Source: an uncultured Bacteroidales bacterium (GTDB lineage Bacteria; Bacteroidota; Bacteroidia; Bacteroidales; Bacteroidaceae). From it: a stretch of 64,000 bases of DNA. Under the pieces are notes generated by a model. That model made no database searches. It was not told the origin of the DNA and was given only the letters and a program-made list of their open reading frames with translations. Where the stretch lies: contig CADBXL010000013.1 in assembly GCA_902798615.1 (NCBI GenBank), positions 171,399-235,398 of the forward strand, read 5' to 3'. The position numbers and the translations under genes were made by a program. This document shows positions 17,191 through 25,609 of the stretch, piece by piece; position 1 is the stretch's first letter, and each line of letters opens with the position of its first letter.

Positions 17191-19992
17191 TCACTTTGAG
17201 AACAGACGGACAATTTCTCCTGCTACCAAAACAACTGAGGTCCCGACGATTATGATTAGCCAATCAATTATGCCGATAGGCTCTACGTTGAAGAAATCGG
17301 GCAAAAGATTCATGATGGCTATCTGACCAAAGAATATAATTGCTGCAATTCCAAGGAATCCCTTGCATCCTTTTAGTCGGAAGGCTGAGTGCCCTGTGGA
17401 GAAAGCACGAGCATTAAAGAGATTCCAGAACTGGAACATAACGAAGAGGGTGAAGATGCGGCCTCTCCCCCCGCTTTTCACATACTCCGATGTACTCAAC
17501 ATCGGACTTCCCTCCGTAGGGAGGGAGCCGGAAGGGAACAACAGACCTACCAAAGAAGGAGTTCCCATTCTAAGATAGCAGAAGAGGATGGCGAACATGA
17601 AACCGCCTGTGAGTAAGATAGATGCCATCATTTTTCGGGTTATGATAAACGAACGACGATTACGTGGTTTATCATACATCACGCTTTTTGAAGGAGGTAA
17701 TGAGGCGAGTGCCATAGCCGCAAAAGTATCCATTATGAGATTAACCCACAACATCTGAGTAACAGTAAGCGGAGACTCTGTACCCATAAAGGCGCCCGCA
17801 AGTACGATAAGACAAGCTACCACATTGACTGTGAGCTGGAAAAGGATGAATCGCTGAATATTCTGATACAACGAGCGTCCCCACATCACAGCTCTTCCAA
17901 TAGAAGAGAAAGAGTTATCAATAATGGTAATATCGGATGCCTCTTTTGCCACAGATGTTCCATCACCCATAGAAAGTCCCACATGGGCAGCCTTGAGGGC
18001 AGGAGCATCATTAGTTCCATCACCAGTAACAGCCACAACATCGCCAAGACTCTGGAGAGTTTCCACAAGGCGTTTCTTGTCCATAGGACGGGCGCGGGAG
18101 ATGATGAGGCCCCCCTCTCCGCTCCCCCGAGGGGGAGTACCGGAACGCGCACAAAAATCCCTTACTTCTTCGTTAGAAAGAGCTGCAAATTCTGGTCCTG
18201 TTATGACAGATGGATTCTCCAAACCTATCTGACGGGCAATCTCCTTAGCAGTTGCAGGAGTATCGCCTGTAACGATATTGATACGGATTCCTGCACGAAT
18301 ACATTCTTCAATAGCAGCAGGCACATCAGAACGAACAGGATCGGAGATAGCGACGATGCCGAGGAAGTGGCCTCTCCCCCCGCCCTCCCCCGTAGGGAGG
18401 GAGCCGGAAGGCGAAAGGGGGGATTCAGAAATGGCGAAGCCAAGAGTGCGCATTCCTTTCGACTGATACTCAAGGAGTTTCGTTTCTATCTCAGCACGAG
18501 GCACAGAGAACGAATCGCACATATCCATGACAATCTCAGGAGCACCCTTTATTAAGACGAGGCCTCTCCCCCCGCTTTGCACATACTCCGATGTTATCAA
18601 CATCGAACTTCCCTCCGTAGGGAGGGAGCCGCTAACGCATGATGGATTAGAGATTGTGGTAGCCATATATTTCCTCTCCGTAGAGAATGGCACCTCATCT
18701 ATCACTTTTGCATCAGAACGAAGTTTGGCATAATCCACGCCATTGTCACGCAGATACAACAGAAGAGCCCCTTCGGTAGGATTACCAAGAATAGTCTCGT
18801 TTCCTTCAGAATCCACACCTATGATAGCGGTTGAATTAATTGCCATGTTGAGTTTCATATCTTCCCCAAACTCCGGGAAGATTTCTGAAACCTGCATTTT
18901 ATTTTGGGTAAGGGTGCCTGTCTTATCGGTACAGATAACGGTGGTTGCCCCCATTGTTTCACAAGCATGAATCTTACGAACCAAGTTGTTAGTTTTGAGC
19001 ATTCTACGCATGGAAAGAGCGAGAGAAAGACTAACCGCCATCGGCAATCCTTCAGGAACGGCACATACCACGAGCGTTACGGCAATCATCAACGACTGGA
19101 GAGCATAAGGAAGGAACTGCGGATCAGAGATAGAGGCATTACCTGTATGCAAATATGCAATAATACGCCCCACAAAGACAAGGATGCCAATAATATAGCT
19201 TGCCACAGAAATAACGAATCCCAAACGGTCGAACTGTTCATCAAGGGGAGTCTTGACATTATCCGTTATCTGGGCAGCCGTAAATACCTTTCCGTTCTCC
19301 GTCTTATCGCCAACGGCAAAGACACGACACACACAATGGCCTTCCATAACCTTTGTACCACGCATCACATGATTTGAAGGAAAAGTTGCATTAGTATCAA
19401 ACTCAGCCTCATTTACAGTCTTATGACATATAGGCTCACCCGTAAGCGTTGATTCATCAACACTTAGCGAAGTAGCCTCAAGCAGTTCACAATCAGCAGG
19501 TACTTCCTCACCAGTTGAGAGCATAAGGACATCGCCTACAACAATATCACGACGAGGAATAGCCACAACCTTTTCCTTACCATCTATGGAACGGATAACT
19601 TTGACAGGCTCATCATCATTCACCTGATTGAGAATTTCAAACTCACGGTTAGCCTTTACCTCAAAATAAAAAGAGATACCTGTGGCGAGAACAATCGCCA
19701 TAATAATACCGACAGGCTCAAAGAACACCTTCGCATCATACGAAGCCTCGAGTCCGAGCCAGCCGTAATATTCAGAAAAAGAGATAGAACCAGACAGAAG
19801 GGCGGCAATCTCGAGGATGAAGACAAGGCTATCGCCATTCTCCCACCCTGGGATGAGATGACCTAAAGGACCAGTAAGAGTCTGAACAAATTGTTTCCAG
19901 AGAGATTCCTTCTCTGGAGGCGTAAGCAAATTGACACCGTGCTCCTTACGAGACGCGATGACCTGTGATTCGTTGAGAACTGAGTATTTCAT
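17191..19992 (-). CDS. Calcium-translocating P-type ATPase (PMCA type) with four palindrome insertions
   Basis: A 933-residue P2-type ATPase that should pump Ca2+ (or a similar cation) out of the cytosol. It has the actuator loop LTGEP, phosphorylation motif DKTGTLTQNK, hinge VTGDGTNDAPALK, an N-terminal cation-ATPase segment and about ten membrane helices. Four Gly/Ser/Pro-rich segments interrupt otherwise conserved sequence: about 453-477, 524-541, 615-629 and 819-845. Each contains GSLPTEG / GGRG-like or GTPPRGSGEGG-like residues. These correspond at DNA level to family P1 palindromes, all read in the same orientation and frame, and lengthen the protein by roughly 80 residues. No frame is broken, so the gene may be functional. 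The promoter-like TAATTTTG lies just upstream of the start. Confidence 0.9.
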   Translation of the reverse strand: MKYSVLNESQVIASRKEHGVNLLTPPEKESLWKQFVQTLTGPLGHLIPGWENGDSLVFILEIAALLSGSISFSEYYGWLGLEASYDAKVFFEPVGIIMAIVLATGISFYFEVKANREFEILNQVNDDEPVKVIRSIDGKEKVVAIPRRDIVVGDVLMLSTGEEVPADCELLEATSLSVDESTLTGEPICHKTVNEAEFDTNATFPSNHVMRGTKVMEGHCVCRVFAVGDKTENGKVFTAAQITDNVKTPLDEQFDRLGFVISVASYIIGILVFVGRIIAYLHTGNASISDPQFLPYALQSLMIAVTLVVCAVPEGLPMAVSLSLALSMRRMLKTNNLVRKIHACETMGATTVICTDKTGTLTQNKMQVSEIFPEFGEDMKLNMAINSTAIIGVDSEGNETILGNPTEGALLLYLRDNGVDYAKLRSDAKVIDEVPFSTERKYMATTISNPSCVSGSLPTEGSSMLITSEYVQSGGRGLVLIKGAPEIVMDMCDSFSVPRAEIETKLLEYQSKGMRTLGFAISESPLSPSGSLPTGEGGGRGHFLGIVAISDPVRSDVPAAIEECIRAGIRINIVTGDTPATAKEIARQIGLENPSVITGPEFAALSNEEVRDFCARSGTPPRGSGEGGLIISRARPMDKKRLVETLQSLGDVVAVTGDGTNDAPALKAAHVGLSMGDGTSVAKEASDITIIDNSFSSIGRAVMWGRSLYQNIQRFILFQLTVNVVACLIVLAGAFMGTESPLTVTQMLWVNLIMDTFAAMALASLPPSKSVMYDKPRNRRSFIITRKMMASILLTGGFMFAILFCYLRMGTPSLVGLLFPSGSLPTEGSPMLSTSEYVKSGGRGRIFTLFVMFQFWNLFNARAFSTGHSAFRLKGCKGFLGIAAIIFFGQIAIMNLLPDFFNVEPIGIIDWLIIIVGTSVVLVAGEIVRLFSK
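17459..17535 (+). repeat. Family P1 palindrome, long form, inside ATPase (copy 1)
   Basis: It starts GGCCTCTCCCCCCGC, contains a second small hairpin (CCGATGT / AACATCGG) and ends CCCTCCGTAGGGAGGGAGCC. On the coding strand it adds about 26 residues between two membrane segments near the ATPase C-terminus. Confidence 0.85.
18107..18148 (+). repeat. Family P1 palindrome, divergent short form, inside ATPase (copy 2)
   Basis: It contains CCCCCCTCTCCGC and CTCCCCCGAGGGGGAG, a diverged version of the same palindrome, read as GTPPRGSGEGG in the ATPase P domain. Confidence 0.7.
18369..18420 (+). repeat. Family P1 palindrome, short form, inside ATPase (copy 3)
   Basis: GGCCTCTCCCCCCGCC is followed by CTCCCCCGTAGGGAGGGAG, nearly identical to the intergenic copies at 26835 and 28375. 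It is read as SGSLPTGEGGGRG just before the conserved GIVAISDPVR segment. Confidence 0.88.
18561..18632 (+). repeat. Family P1 palindrome, long form, inside ATPase (copy 4)
   Basis: The same long form as copy 1, with the internal CGATGTT / AACATCG hairpin. It adds about 24 residues to the nucleotide-binding domain just before VLIKGAPE. Confidence 0.85.
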
Positions 19993-20100
19993 TTCTGCTG
20001 CAAAATTACATATTTATATAATAAGGAGAAAAATTAAAACCTTAAAAAAGATAAAACCAAGGAAAATATGGGAGAGAGGATAAGTTTTTGCGAAATTTTC

Positions 20101-20131
20101 TTTGCCAATTCAGGAAATATTAGTAACTTTG
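20101..20131 (+). promoter_or_regulatory. Promoter of the DUF177-rpmF-fabH operon
   Basis: TTTG (20101-20104), 19 bp, TAACTTTG (20124-20131) is a textbook Bacteroidetes promoter. The ATG of the first gene is at 20139, so the transcript would be nearly leaderless. Confidence 0.8.
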
Positions 20132-20138
20132 CACCCAA

Positions 20139-20666
20139 ATGTTTAGTTTAGAGACCTTAAAGATTGACTTAAAGTCGCTCAAAGACAGCTCATTAGAGCG
20201 TAATTGGGAACTTTGCGACGACTATTTCGAAGCACTAGAAGATGCAGAGATTAGGAGTGGTAAGGTTTCTGTTTGTGTGTCTTTACAGAAGGCAGCAGAC
20301 AGTTTTGCACTTAGTATCAAGGCTGAAGGTTTCGTCATTGTGACCTGTGACAGATGTCTTGACGACATGGAGCAGCCTATTGCTCAGGAGTCACAGTTCA
20401 TGGTAAAACTTGGCATTGAAGACAGCGAAGATGATGAGGTCATTGTCGTGGACGAGAACGAAGGAATACTCGACCTGTCATGGATCATCTATGAATCAAT
20501 AGCGCTGGCGGTACCCATTAAGCACGTACATGCACCTGGTAAATGCAATGCTGCGATGACAGAAAAGCTCAATGAGCTGTCAGCCACCCGAAGTGGTGAT
20601 GAGACCGAAAGTAAAGCCGTTGATCCACGCTGGGCAAAACTGGCTGAGTTGAAACTCGGCAAATGA
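20139..20666 (+). CDS. DUF177 (YceD-like) protein
   Basis: A 175-residue soluble protein of the YceD/DUF177 family, whose gene is almost always directly upstream of rpmF. The start (SLETLKIDLKSLKD), the central CDRCLDDM cysteine pair and the DLSWIIYESIALAVPIKHVH segment match family layout. Members are linked to ribosome/rRNA biogenesis, but the biochemical role here is not established by sequence. It is followed after 82 bp by rpmF. Confidence 0.88.
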   Translation: MFSLETLKIDLKSLKDSSLERNWELCDDYFEALEDAEIRSGKVSVCVSLQKAADSFALSIKAEGFVIVTCDRCLDDMEQPIAQESQFMVKLGIEDSEDDEVIVVDENEGILDLSWIIYESIALAVPIKHVHAPGKCNAAMTEKLNELSATRSGDETESKAVDPRWAKLAELKLGK

Positions 20667-20748
20667 TAATTGATAATGAATAATTATCAGTAGTTTTGCA
20701 ACCATCAAAACAAAAAACATCAAATTTATTAAAACTTTTTAAAACAAA

Positions 20749-20940
20749 ATGGCACATCCAAAAAGAAGACAGTCAAAGACTCGTACACTCAAGCGTAGAA
20801 CTCACGACGGAGCAGTAGCACCTACATTGGCAGTTTGCCCTAACTGTGGCGCATACTATGTTTACCACACTGTTTGCCCAACTTGCGGTATGTATCGTGG
20901 TAAGGTTGCTATCGTTAAGGAAGAAGAAGTTGCTGAGTAA
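20749..20940 (+). CDS. rpmF: Ribosomal protein bL32
   Basis: A 63-residue protein of the large ribosomal subunit. It begins AHPKRRQSKTRTLKRRTHD, which is diagnostic, and carries an intact zinc ribbon (CPNCG...CPTCG), so it is the zinc-containing form. It lies between DUF177 and fabH, a common linkage between ribosome and fatty-acid synthesis genes. Confidence 0.97.
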   Translation: MAHPKRRQSKTRTLKRRTHDGAVAPTLAVCPNCGAYYVYHTVCPTCGMYRGKVAIVKEEEVAE

Positions 20941-20955
20941 CTTTCATAATATATA

Positions 20956-21957
20956 ATGGAAAAAATCAATGCTGTAATCACAGGTATTGGCGGATACGTA
21001 CCTGACTATATCCTCAACAACGAGGAGTTGTCCCGTATGGTTGATACCAATGATGAGTGGATTACAACCCGTGTAGGCATCAAGGAGCGTCGCATCCTCA
21101 CAGAGGAAGGTCTCGGTTCAAGCTATCTGGCTCGTAAGGCAGCCAAGCAGTTGATACAGAAGACAGGCGTTGACGTTGACACTATTGACTGCGTCATCGT
21201 TGCTACAACGACTCCTGACTACCGTTTCCCTTCAAACGCCTCTATCGTAATCGGTAAGCTCGGCATCAAGAACGCTCACGGTTTCGACGTAAGTTGTGCT
21301 TGCTGCGGTTTCCTTTACACCGTTGATATGGCTTGCGCTTTCGTACAGTCAGGCCGTTACAAGAGAGTAATGGTTATTGCCAGCGAGAAGATGTCATCAA
21401 TGGTTGACTATCAGGACCGTCAGACCTGCGTACTCTTCGGTGATGGTGCTGCCGCTGTGATGATTGAGGCAACAACAGAGGAAGGTGTTGGCTTCCAGGA
21501 TTCATTCCTCCGTACAGACGGTCAGGGACTTCCATTCCTCCACATGAAGGCAGGCGGCTCAGTATGCCCAGCATCTCACTATACAGTAGATCATCGTATG
21601 CACTACATCTATCAGGAAGGTAGAACTGTGTATAAGTATGCTGTGACAAGCATGTCAAACGACGTGAAGGAGATAATGCAGCGCAACAACCTTACTGAGG
21701 CTGACGTAAACTGGGTTATCCCTCACGAGGCAAATCTGCGTATCATTGAGGCTGTGACAAAGCGTCTCGATATTCCTATGGACAAGGTGATGATTAACAT
21801 TGAGCGCTATGGTAACACAAGTGCTGCAAGTATCGCGCTGGCTCTCTGGGACTTCGAGAAGAAGCTGAAGAAGGGCGACAACATCATCCTTACAGCATTC
21901 GGCGCAGGCTTCGTTCACGGAGCTTCATTCTTGAAGTGGGGCTACGATCCACAATAA
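20956..21957 (+). CDS. fabH: 3-oxoacyl-ACP synthase III
   Basis: A 333-residue condensing enzyme that starts fatty-acid chains from acetyl-CoA and malonyl-ACP in the cytosol. The catalytic triad is visible: Cys in DVSCACCGF, His in WVIPHEANLRI and Asn in YGNTSAAS. Length is normal. It starts 15 bp after rpmF, so the two are co-transcribed. The transcript probably ends at the hairpin 22069-22112. fabI, for a later step of the same pathway, is about 30 kb downstream. Confidence 0.96.
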   Translation: MEKINAVITGIGGYVPDYILNNEELSRMVDTNDEWITTRVGIKERRILTEEGLGSSYLARKAAKQLIQKTGVDVDTIDCVIVATTTPDYRFPSNASIVIGKLGIKNAHGFDVSCACCGFLYTVDMACAFVQSGRYKRVMVIASEKMSSMVDYQDRQTCVLFGDGAAAVMIEATTEEGVGFQDSFLRTDGQGLPFLHMKAGGSVCPASHYTVDHRMHYIYQEGRTVYKYAVTSMSNDVKEIMQRNNLTEADVNWVIPHEANLRIIEAVTKRLDIPMDKVMINIERYGNTSAASIALALWDFEKKLKKGDNIILTAFGAGFVHGASFLKWGYDPQ

Positions 21958-22068
21958 AACGAAAAGTGAATAGTGAATAGTGAAGAATTCAAGTTCGTAT
22001 TCTTAGCGAATTCATACAAAATCAGATTCTTCACTTTTAACTCTTAACTCTTCACTAAAAAATACAAG

Positions 22069-22112
22069 ACGCATCCATTATTCTTACCACAAGGCTGATG
22101 GATGCGTTTTTC
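22069..22112 (+). terminator. Rho-independent terminator after fabH
   Basis: ACGCATCCA (22069-22077) pairs with TGGATGCGT (22099-22107), followed by a T-run. An upstream in-frame ATG for era at 22098 lies inside this hairpin, which argues for the era start at 22125. Confidence 0.75.
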
Positions 22113-22124
22113 AGCTTTTTAATA

Positions 22125-23033
22125 ATGCACAAAGCAGGATTTGTAAACATAGTAGGCAACCCAAACGTAGGTAAATCCACTCTGATGAATCAGTTGGTGG
22201 GTGAAAGACTTAGTATCGCTACCTTCAAGGCGCAGACAACTCGCCATCGCATAATGGGTATCGTGAACACAGAGGATATGCAGATTGTATTCTCTGATAC
22301 TCCAGGCGTACTCAAGCCTAACTACAAACTACAGGAGTCTATGCTCGCTTTCTCTGAGTCAGCACTTACTGATGCAGACGTTCTTCTCTATGTTACCGAT
22401 GTCATCGAAGATCCGGAGAAGAATAAGGATTTCCTCGACAAAGTGGCAAAGATGTCGATCCCTGTCATCTTACTCATCAATAAGATGGATGCTTTGGCAG
22501 AACTAGCAAAAGATGGCAAGAATCCAACAGAGAAATTAGGCGAGATAGTGGAGCGTTGGCATGGTTTGCTTCCAAAGGCAGAAATCCTTCCAATATCGGC
22601 AAAGAACAAGTTCGGTGTTGATATGCTTCTCAAGCGCATCCACGAACTTCTTCCAGAGTCGCCTGCATTCTTCGACAAGGATCAGCTTACCGACAAACCA
22701 GCACGTTTCTTCGTATCAGAAATCATCCGCGAGAAGATTCTTCTCTACTACGACAAGGAAATTCCGTATTCCGTAGAGGTGAGATGCGAGGCATTCAAGG
22801 AAACAGCTAAGCAAATCCACATCAGCGCCGTAATATATGTGGAAAGAGATTCCCAGAAAGGAATCATTATCGGGCATCAGGGCGTTGCAATCAAGAAAGT
22901 AAACACCGAGGCTCGCAAGGCACTCGAAAAATTCTTCGACAAGCACGTATTCCTCGAGACCTTCGTGAAAGTAGATAAGGACTGGAGAAGCAACCAAAAG
23001 GAACTGGATAGCTTCGGGTATAATCCAGAATAG
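22125..23033 (+). CDS. era: GTPase Era
   Basis: A 302-residue GTPase needed for 30S maturation and 16S rRNA 3' end processing. The G domain shows GNPNVGKST (G1), DTPG (G3) and NKMD (G4). The C-terminal KH domain has GIIIGHQGVAIKKV and ends with VDKDWRSNQ. The start at 22125 (MHKAGFVNIVG) is typical, and the upstream ATG at 22098 falls within the fabH terminator. The stop codon directly abuts a palindromic repeat (23032 onward). Confidence 0.95.
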   Translation: MHKAGFVNIVGNPNVGKSTLMNQLVGERLSIATFKAQTTRHRIMGIVNTEDMQIVFSDTPGVLKPNYKLQESMLAFSESALTDADVLLYVTDVIEDPEKNKDFLDKVAKMSIPVILLINKMDALAELAKDGKNPTEKLGEIVERWHGLLPKAEILPISAKNKFGVDMLLKRIHELLPESPAFFDKDQLTDKPARFFVSEIIREKILLYYDKEIPYSVEVRCEAFKETAKQIHISAVIYVERDSQKGIIIGHQGVAIKKVNTEARKALEKFFDKHVFLETFVKVDKDWRSNQKELDSFGYNPE

Positions 23034-23087
23034 CCCCTCACCCGCCCTACGGGCACCCTCTCCCCAAGGGGCGAGGGAGAAGTTAGT
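23032..23087 (+). repeat. Family P2 inverted end, left copy of the DUF559 cassette
   Basis: AGCCCCTCACC, a small GCCC / GGGC hairpin, ACCCTCTCCCC, GGGGCGAGGG, then AGAAGTTAGTA. The right copy at 23545-23604 is the reverse complement with a different small inner hairpin. Together they bracket the DUF559 gene. Confidence 0.85.
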
Positions 23088-23089
23088 AA

Positions 23090-23494
23090 ATGCCGCATAA
23101 ATGTAATACCGCTATGGATTTCAAAACTGCATATCCAGATTCATATTCGACTACAAAGCAGTATGCGAAAGAGAATCGTTCGCAGGTGACCGATGCAGAA
23201 ATACTTTTGTGGTATCATTTACGACAAGAGAAACTTGGGGCGAGATTTAGAAGACAACATATAATAGGCGACTATATAGTCGATTTTATTTGTCTCAAGC
23301 AGAAGCTGATTATAGAAATCGACGGTGGTTATCATCAAGAAACCACCCAACAGACAGAAGATAAAACAAGACAGAACTGGCTGGAAAGTATGGGCTACAA
23401 GGTCTTGCGCTTCACAAATGAAGACATTTTCCATGACATCGAGTCAGTTATTACAACTATAAATAACAATATAGACCTACCGTTTAAAGTTTAG
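23090..23494 (+). CDS. DUF559 / Vsr-like endonuclease domain protein
   Basis: A 134-residue protein of the DUF559 family, a PD-(D/E)XK-like fold related to very-short-patch-repair nucleases. Visible landmarks are TDAEILLWYHLR, FRRQHIIGDYIVDFIC, the candidate catalytic core IEIDGGYH (Glu-x-Asp) and GYKVLRFTNEDI. The first ATG (23090) lies in a repeat-like stretch. A start at 23114 (MDFKTAYP) is also good. It sits between era and der, two genes often close together, and is enclosed by inverted palindromes, so it looks inserted. Substrate and activity are unproven. The inference is a nuclease that helps move or maintain the flanking repeat. Confidence 0.85.
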   Translation: MPHKCNTAMDFKTAYPDSYSTTKQYAKENRSQVTDAEILLWYHLRQEKLGARFRRQHIIGDYIVDFICLKQKLIIEIDGGYHQETTQQTEDKTRQNWLESMGYKVLRFTNEDIFHDIESVITTINNNIDLPFKV

Positions 23495-23544
23495 TGTTTA
23501 AGGTTCAGGGCTTAGAATTTATACGAAAGGCATACAGACCGCAA

Positions 23545-23604
23545 TACTAACTTCCCCCCTCGCCCTTAGGGGAGAGGGTGTCACGAAGTGACAGGTGAGG
23601 GGCT
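23545..23604 (-). repeat. Family P2 inverted end, right copy of the DUF559 cassette
   Basis: TACTAACTTCCCCCCTCGCC, GGGGAGAGGGT, a GTCAC / GTGAC inner hairpin, then GGTGAGGGGCT. It is the reverse complement of 23032-23087 over its outer and inner blocks. The inner hairpins differ in sequence but keep pairing (compensatory change). Confidence 0.85.
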
Positions 23605-23621
23605 GGTAATAAGCATATAAA

Positions 23622-24935
23622 ATGGGAAATCTCGTAGCAATAGTTGGACGCCCTAATGTGGGTAAGTCAACTCTTTTCAACAGACTGACACAGAGTCGTC
23701 AGGCTATAGTAAGTGATGTAGCAGGCACTACACGTGACCGCCAATATGGCAAGTGTGAATGGTGCGGCAAGGAGTTCTCAATCGTCGATACAGGCGGTTG
23801 GGTAGTAAACTCTGACGATATCTTCGAAGATGCTATCCGTCAGCAGGTGCTCATCGCAACAGAGGAGGCCGACCTCGTACTCTTCCTCGTGGATGTCCAG
23901 ACAGGCGTTACCGATCTCGATACTGACGTAGCAGAGATTCTTCGTCGCACAAAGCTGCCTGTCATCCTCGTAAGCAACAAGACCGACAACACCAATCAGC
24001 AGTACTATGCCGCTGAGTTCTATGCCCTCGGTCTCGGCGATCCTTTCTGCATAAGCGCAGCAACAGGTAGCGGAACAGGTGACCTTCTCGATGAGGTTCT
24101 GAAGAAACTTCCTGATGCAACTCCTGATGATATTGATACGAACATTCCACGTTTCGCTGTCGTTGGTCGTCCAAATGCAGGAAAGTCAAGTCTCATAAAT
24201 GCCTTCATTGGTGAGGAGCGTAACATCGTAACTGATATCGCAGGTACTACACGCGACTCTATCTATACACGCTATGATAAGTTCGGTTTCGACTTCTATC
24301 TCGTTGATACGGCTGGTATCCGTCGTAAGAACAAGGTGACAGAAGACCTTGAGTTCTATAGCGTTATGCGCTCTATCCGCGCAATCGAGAACTCAGATGT
24401 ATGTATCCTTATGATAGATGCCACACGCGGTATCGAGGCACAGGATATGAACATCTTCCAGTTGATTCAGAAGAACAACAAGTCGCTCGTTGTTGTTGTA
24501 AACAAGTGGGATCTGGTGCAGGAGAAGTCACAGAAGGTTATCGATACCTTCGAGAATGCCATCCGCAACCGTATGGCTCCATTCACAGATTTCCCTATCA
24601 TCTTCGCTTCTGCACTAACAAAGCAGCGAATCTTCAAGGTTCTCGAGACCGCCAAGCAGGTATATCTCAACCGTAAGGCAAAGATTGGTACATCGAAGCT
24701 CAATGAGGTTATGCTTCCTCTCATCGAGGCATTCCCTCCACAGTCAGTTAAAGGTAAGTACATCAAGATAAAGTACTGCAACCAGATTCCTGACACCCAG
24801 ATTCCAAGCTTCGTGTTCTACGCTAACCTTCCTCAGTATATCCGCGAGAACTATCGCCGATTCCTCGAGAACAAGATTCGCGAGAACTGGACTCTGACAG
24901 GTACACCTATTAATATATTTATCAGGCAGAAATAA
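23622..24935 (+). CDS. der: GTPase Der
   Basis: A 437-residue double GTPase acting in 50S subunit assembly. The first G domain shows [13 protein letters not shown] and NKTD. The second shows [13 protein letters not shown] and NKWD. The KH-like C-terminal domain ends with [16 protein letters not shown]. Length is normal. The start is 18 bp after the right P2 repeat. The stop is followed within 4 bp by a family P3 palindrome. Confidence 0.97.
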   Translation: MGNLVAIVGRPNVGKSTLFNRLTQSRQAIVSDVAGTTRDRQYGKCEWCGKEFSIVDTGGWVVNSDDIFEDAIRQQVLIATEEADLVLFLVDVQTGVTDLDTDVAEILRRTKLPVILVSNKTDNTNQQYYAAEFYALGLGDPFCISAATGSGTGDLLDEVLKKLPDATPDDIDTNIPRFAVVGRPNAGKSSLINAFIGEERNIVTDIAGTTRDSIYTRYDKFGFDFYLVDTAGIRRKNKVTEDLEFYSVMRSIRAIENSDVCILMIDATRGIEAQDMNIFQLIQKNNKSLVVVVNKWDLVQEKSQKVIDTFENAIRNRMAPFTDFPIIFASALTKQRIFKVLETAKQVYLNRKAKIGTSKLNEVMLPLIEAFPPQSVKGKYIKIKYCNQIPDTQIPSFVFYANLPQYIRENYRRFLENKIRENWTLTGTPINIFIRQK

Positions 24936-24938
24936 GAA

Positions 24939-24977
24939 GACCCTCCCCCTGCCCCTCCCATAAAGGGAGGGGAGTAG
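24939..24977 (+). repeat. Family P3 palindrome, left copy
   Basis: GACCCTCCCCCTGCCCCTCC continues into AAAGGGAGGGGAGTAG. Its inverted partner is at 25070-25109, inside the next gene. It begins 4 bp after the der stop codon. Confidence 0.8.
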
Positions 24978-25021
24978 ATAGTATTTCTAATCATTGGAAA
25001 TTATCATAACATAGCAACGAA

Positions 25022-25510
25022 ATGAAAACATTACGTAATATAGCGAACTCTCTCAGGGATAGATACAAACTACTCCCCTCCCTTTATGGGAGGGGTTTGG
25101 AGGTGGGTCTCTTGTTTTTTCTCTTCTCTTGCTCAAGCGAAGAGAATCTGGATCATGCCGACCTAGCAGCAGAGACAGCAAAGGTATATTACGAGCAGTT
25201 GCTGAACGGCGACATCACAGCCTTCGTTGACGGCACGGCGATGCACGTTGATGTTGTTCCCACATATCGTGAGCAACTCGAAACAAATATGAAGATGTTC
25301 CTCGGACAACAGGAACGTGACCACAAGGGCATCAAGTCTGTGAAGAAAGTAAAAGGAACCCTCACCTGTCCTACTGATGCAGAAGGACAGCCAAAGGACA
25401 CAGCACACATCACAGCAAACGCATTCCTTATATTCAATTACGGTGATAACACAAGTGAACAAGTTGTAGTGCCTATGGTCAGGGTTAACGGCACATGGAT
25501 GATGCGCTAA
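25022..25510 (+). CDS. Small lipoprotein, DUF3887/DUF4878-like (NTF2 fold suspected)
   Basis: A 162-residue predicted lipoprotein with lipobox-like LFSC (Cys about residue 38). The mature part (ETAKVYYEQLLNGDITAFVDG...) resembles small NTF2-like lipoproteins, followed by a beta-rich half ending VVPMVRVNGTWMMR. The unusual part is the leader. About 17 polar residues are followed by LLPSLYGRGLEVG, encoded by a family P3 palindrome, which also supplies the start of the hydrophobic stretch GLLFFLFSC. No alternative start after the palindrome is available. The role is unknown. Confidence 0.7.
   Translation: MKTLRNIANSLRDRYKLLPSLYGRGLEVGLLFFLFSCSSEENLDHADLAAETAKVYYEQLLNGDITAFVDGTAMHVDVVPTYREQLETNMKMFLGQQERDHKGIKSVKKVKGTLTCPTDAEGQPKDTAHITANAFLIFNYGDNTSEQVVVPMVRVNGTWMMR
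25070..25109 (-). repeat. Family P3 palindrome, right (inverted) copy inside a signal peptide
   Basis: CTACTCCCCTCCCTTTATGG followed by AGGGG...GGTGGGTC is the reverse complement of 24939-24977 with a few changes. It is read in frame by the lipoprotein gene. Confidence 0.8.
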
Positions 25511-25609
25511 CAACGCAACAACCTAAACTCTAATCACTAAACTCTAATCACTAATCACTAAACTCTAAACCCTAAACTCAAAACTATAAAACATAAGACC
25601 TTAAACTAT
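25511..25609 (+). repeat. Low-complexity spacer built of CTAAACTCTAATCA words
   Basis: The gap before the DUF4861 gene is made almost entirely of repeated CTAAACTC and TAATCACTAA words. No gene or clear promoter is seen. Confidence 0.6.

Noticed and set aside
22098..22124. Longer Era starting at 22098
   Set aside because: That ATG lies inside the fabH terminator hairpin, and the family normally begins at the MHKAGFVNIVG position (22125).
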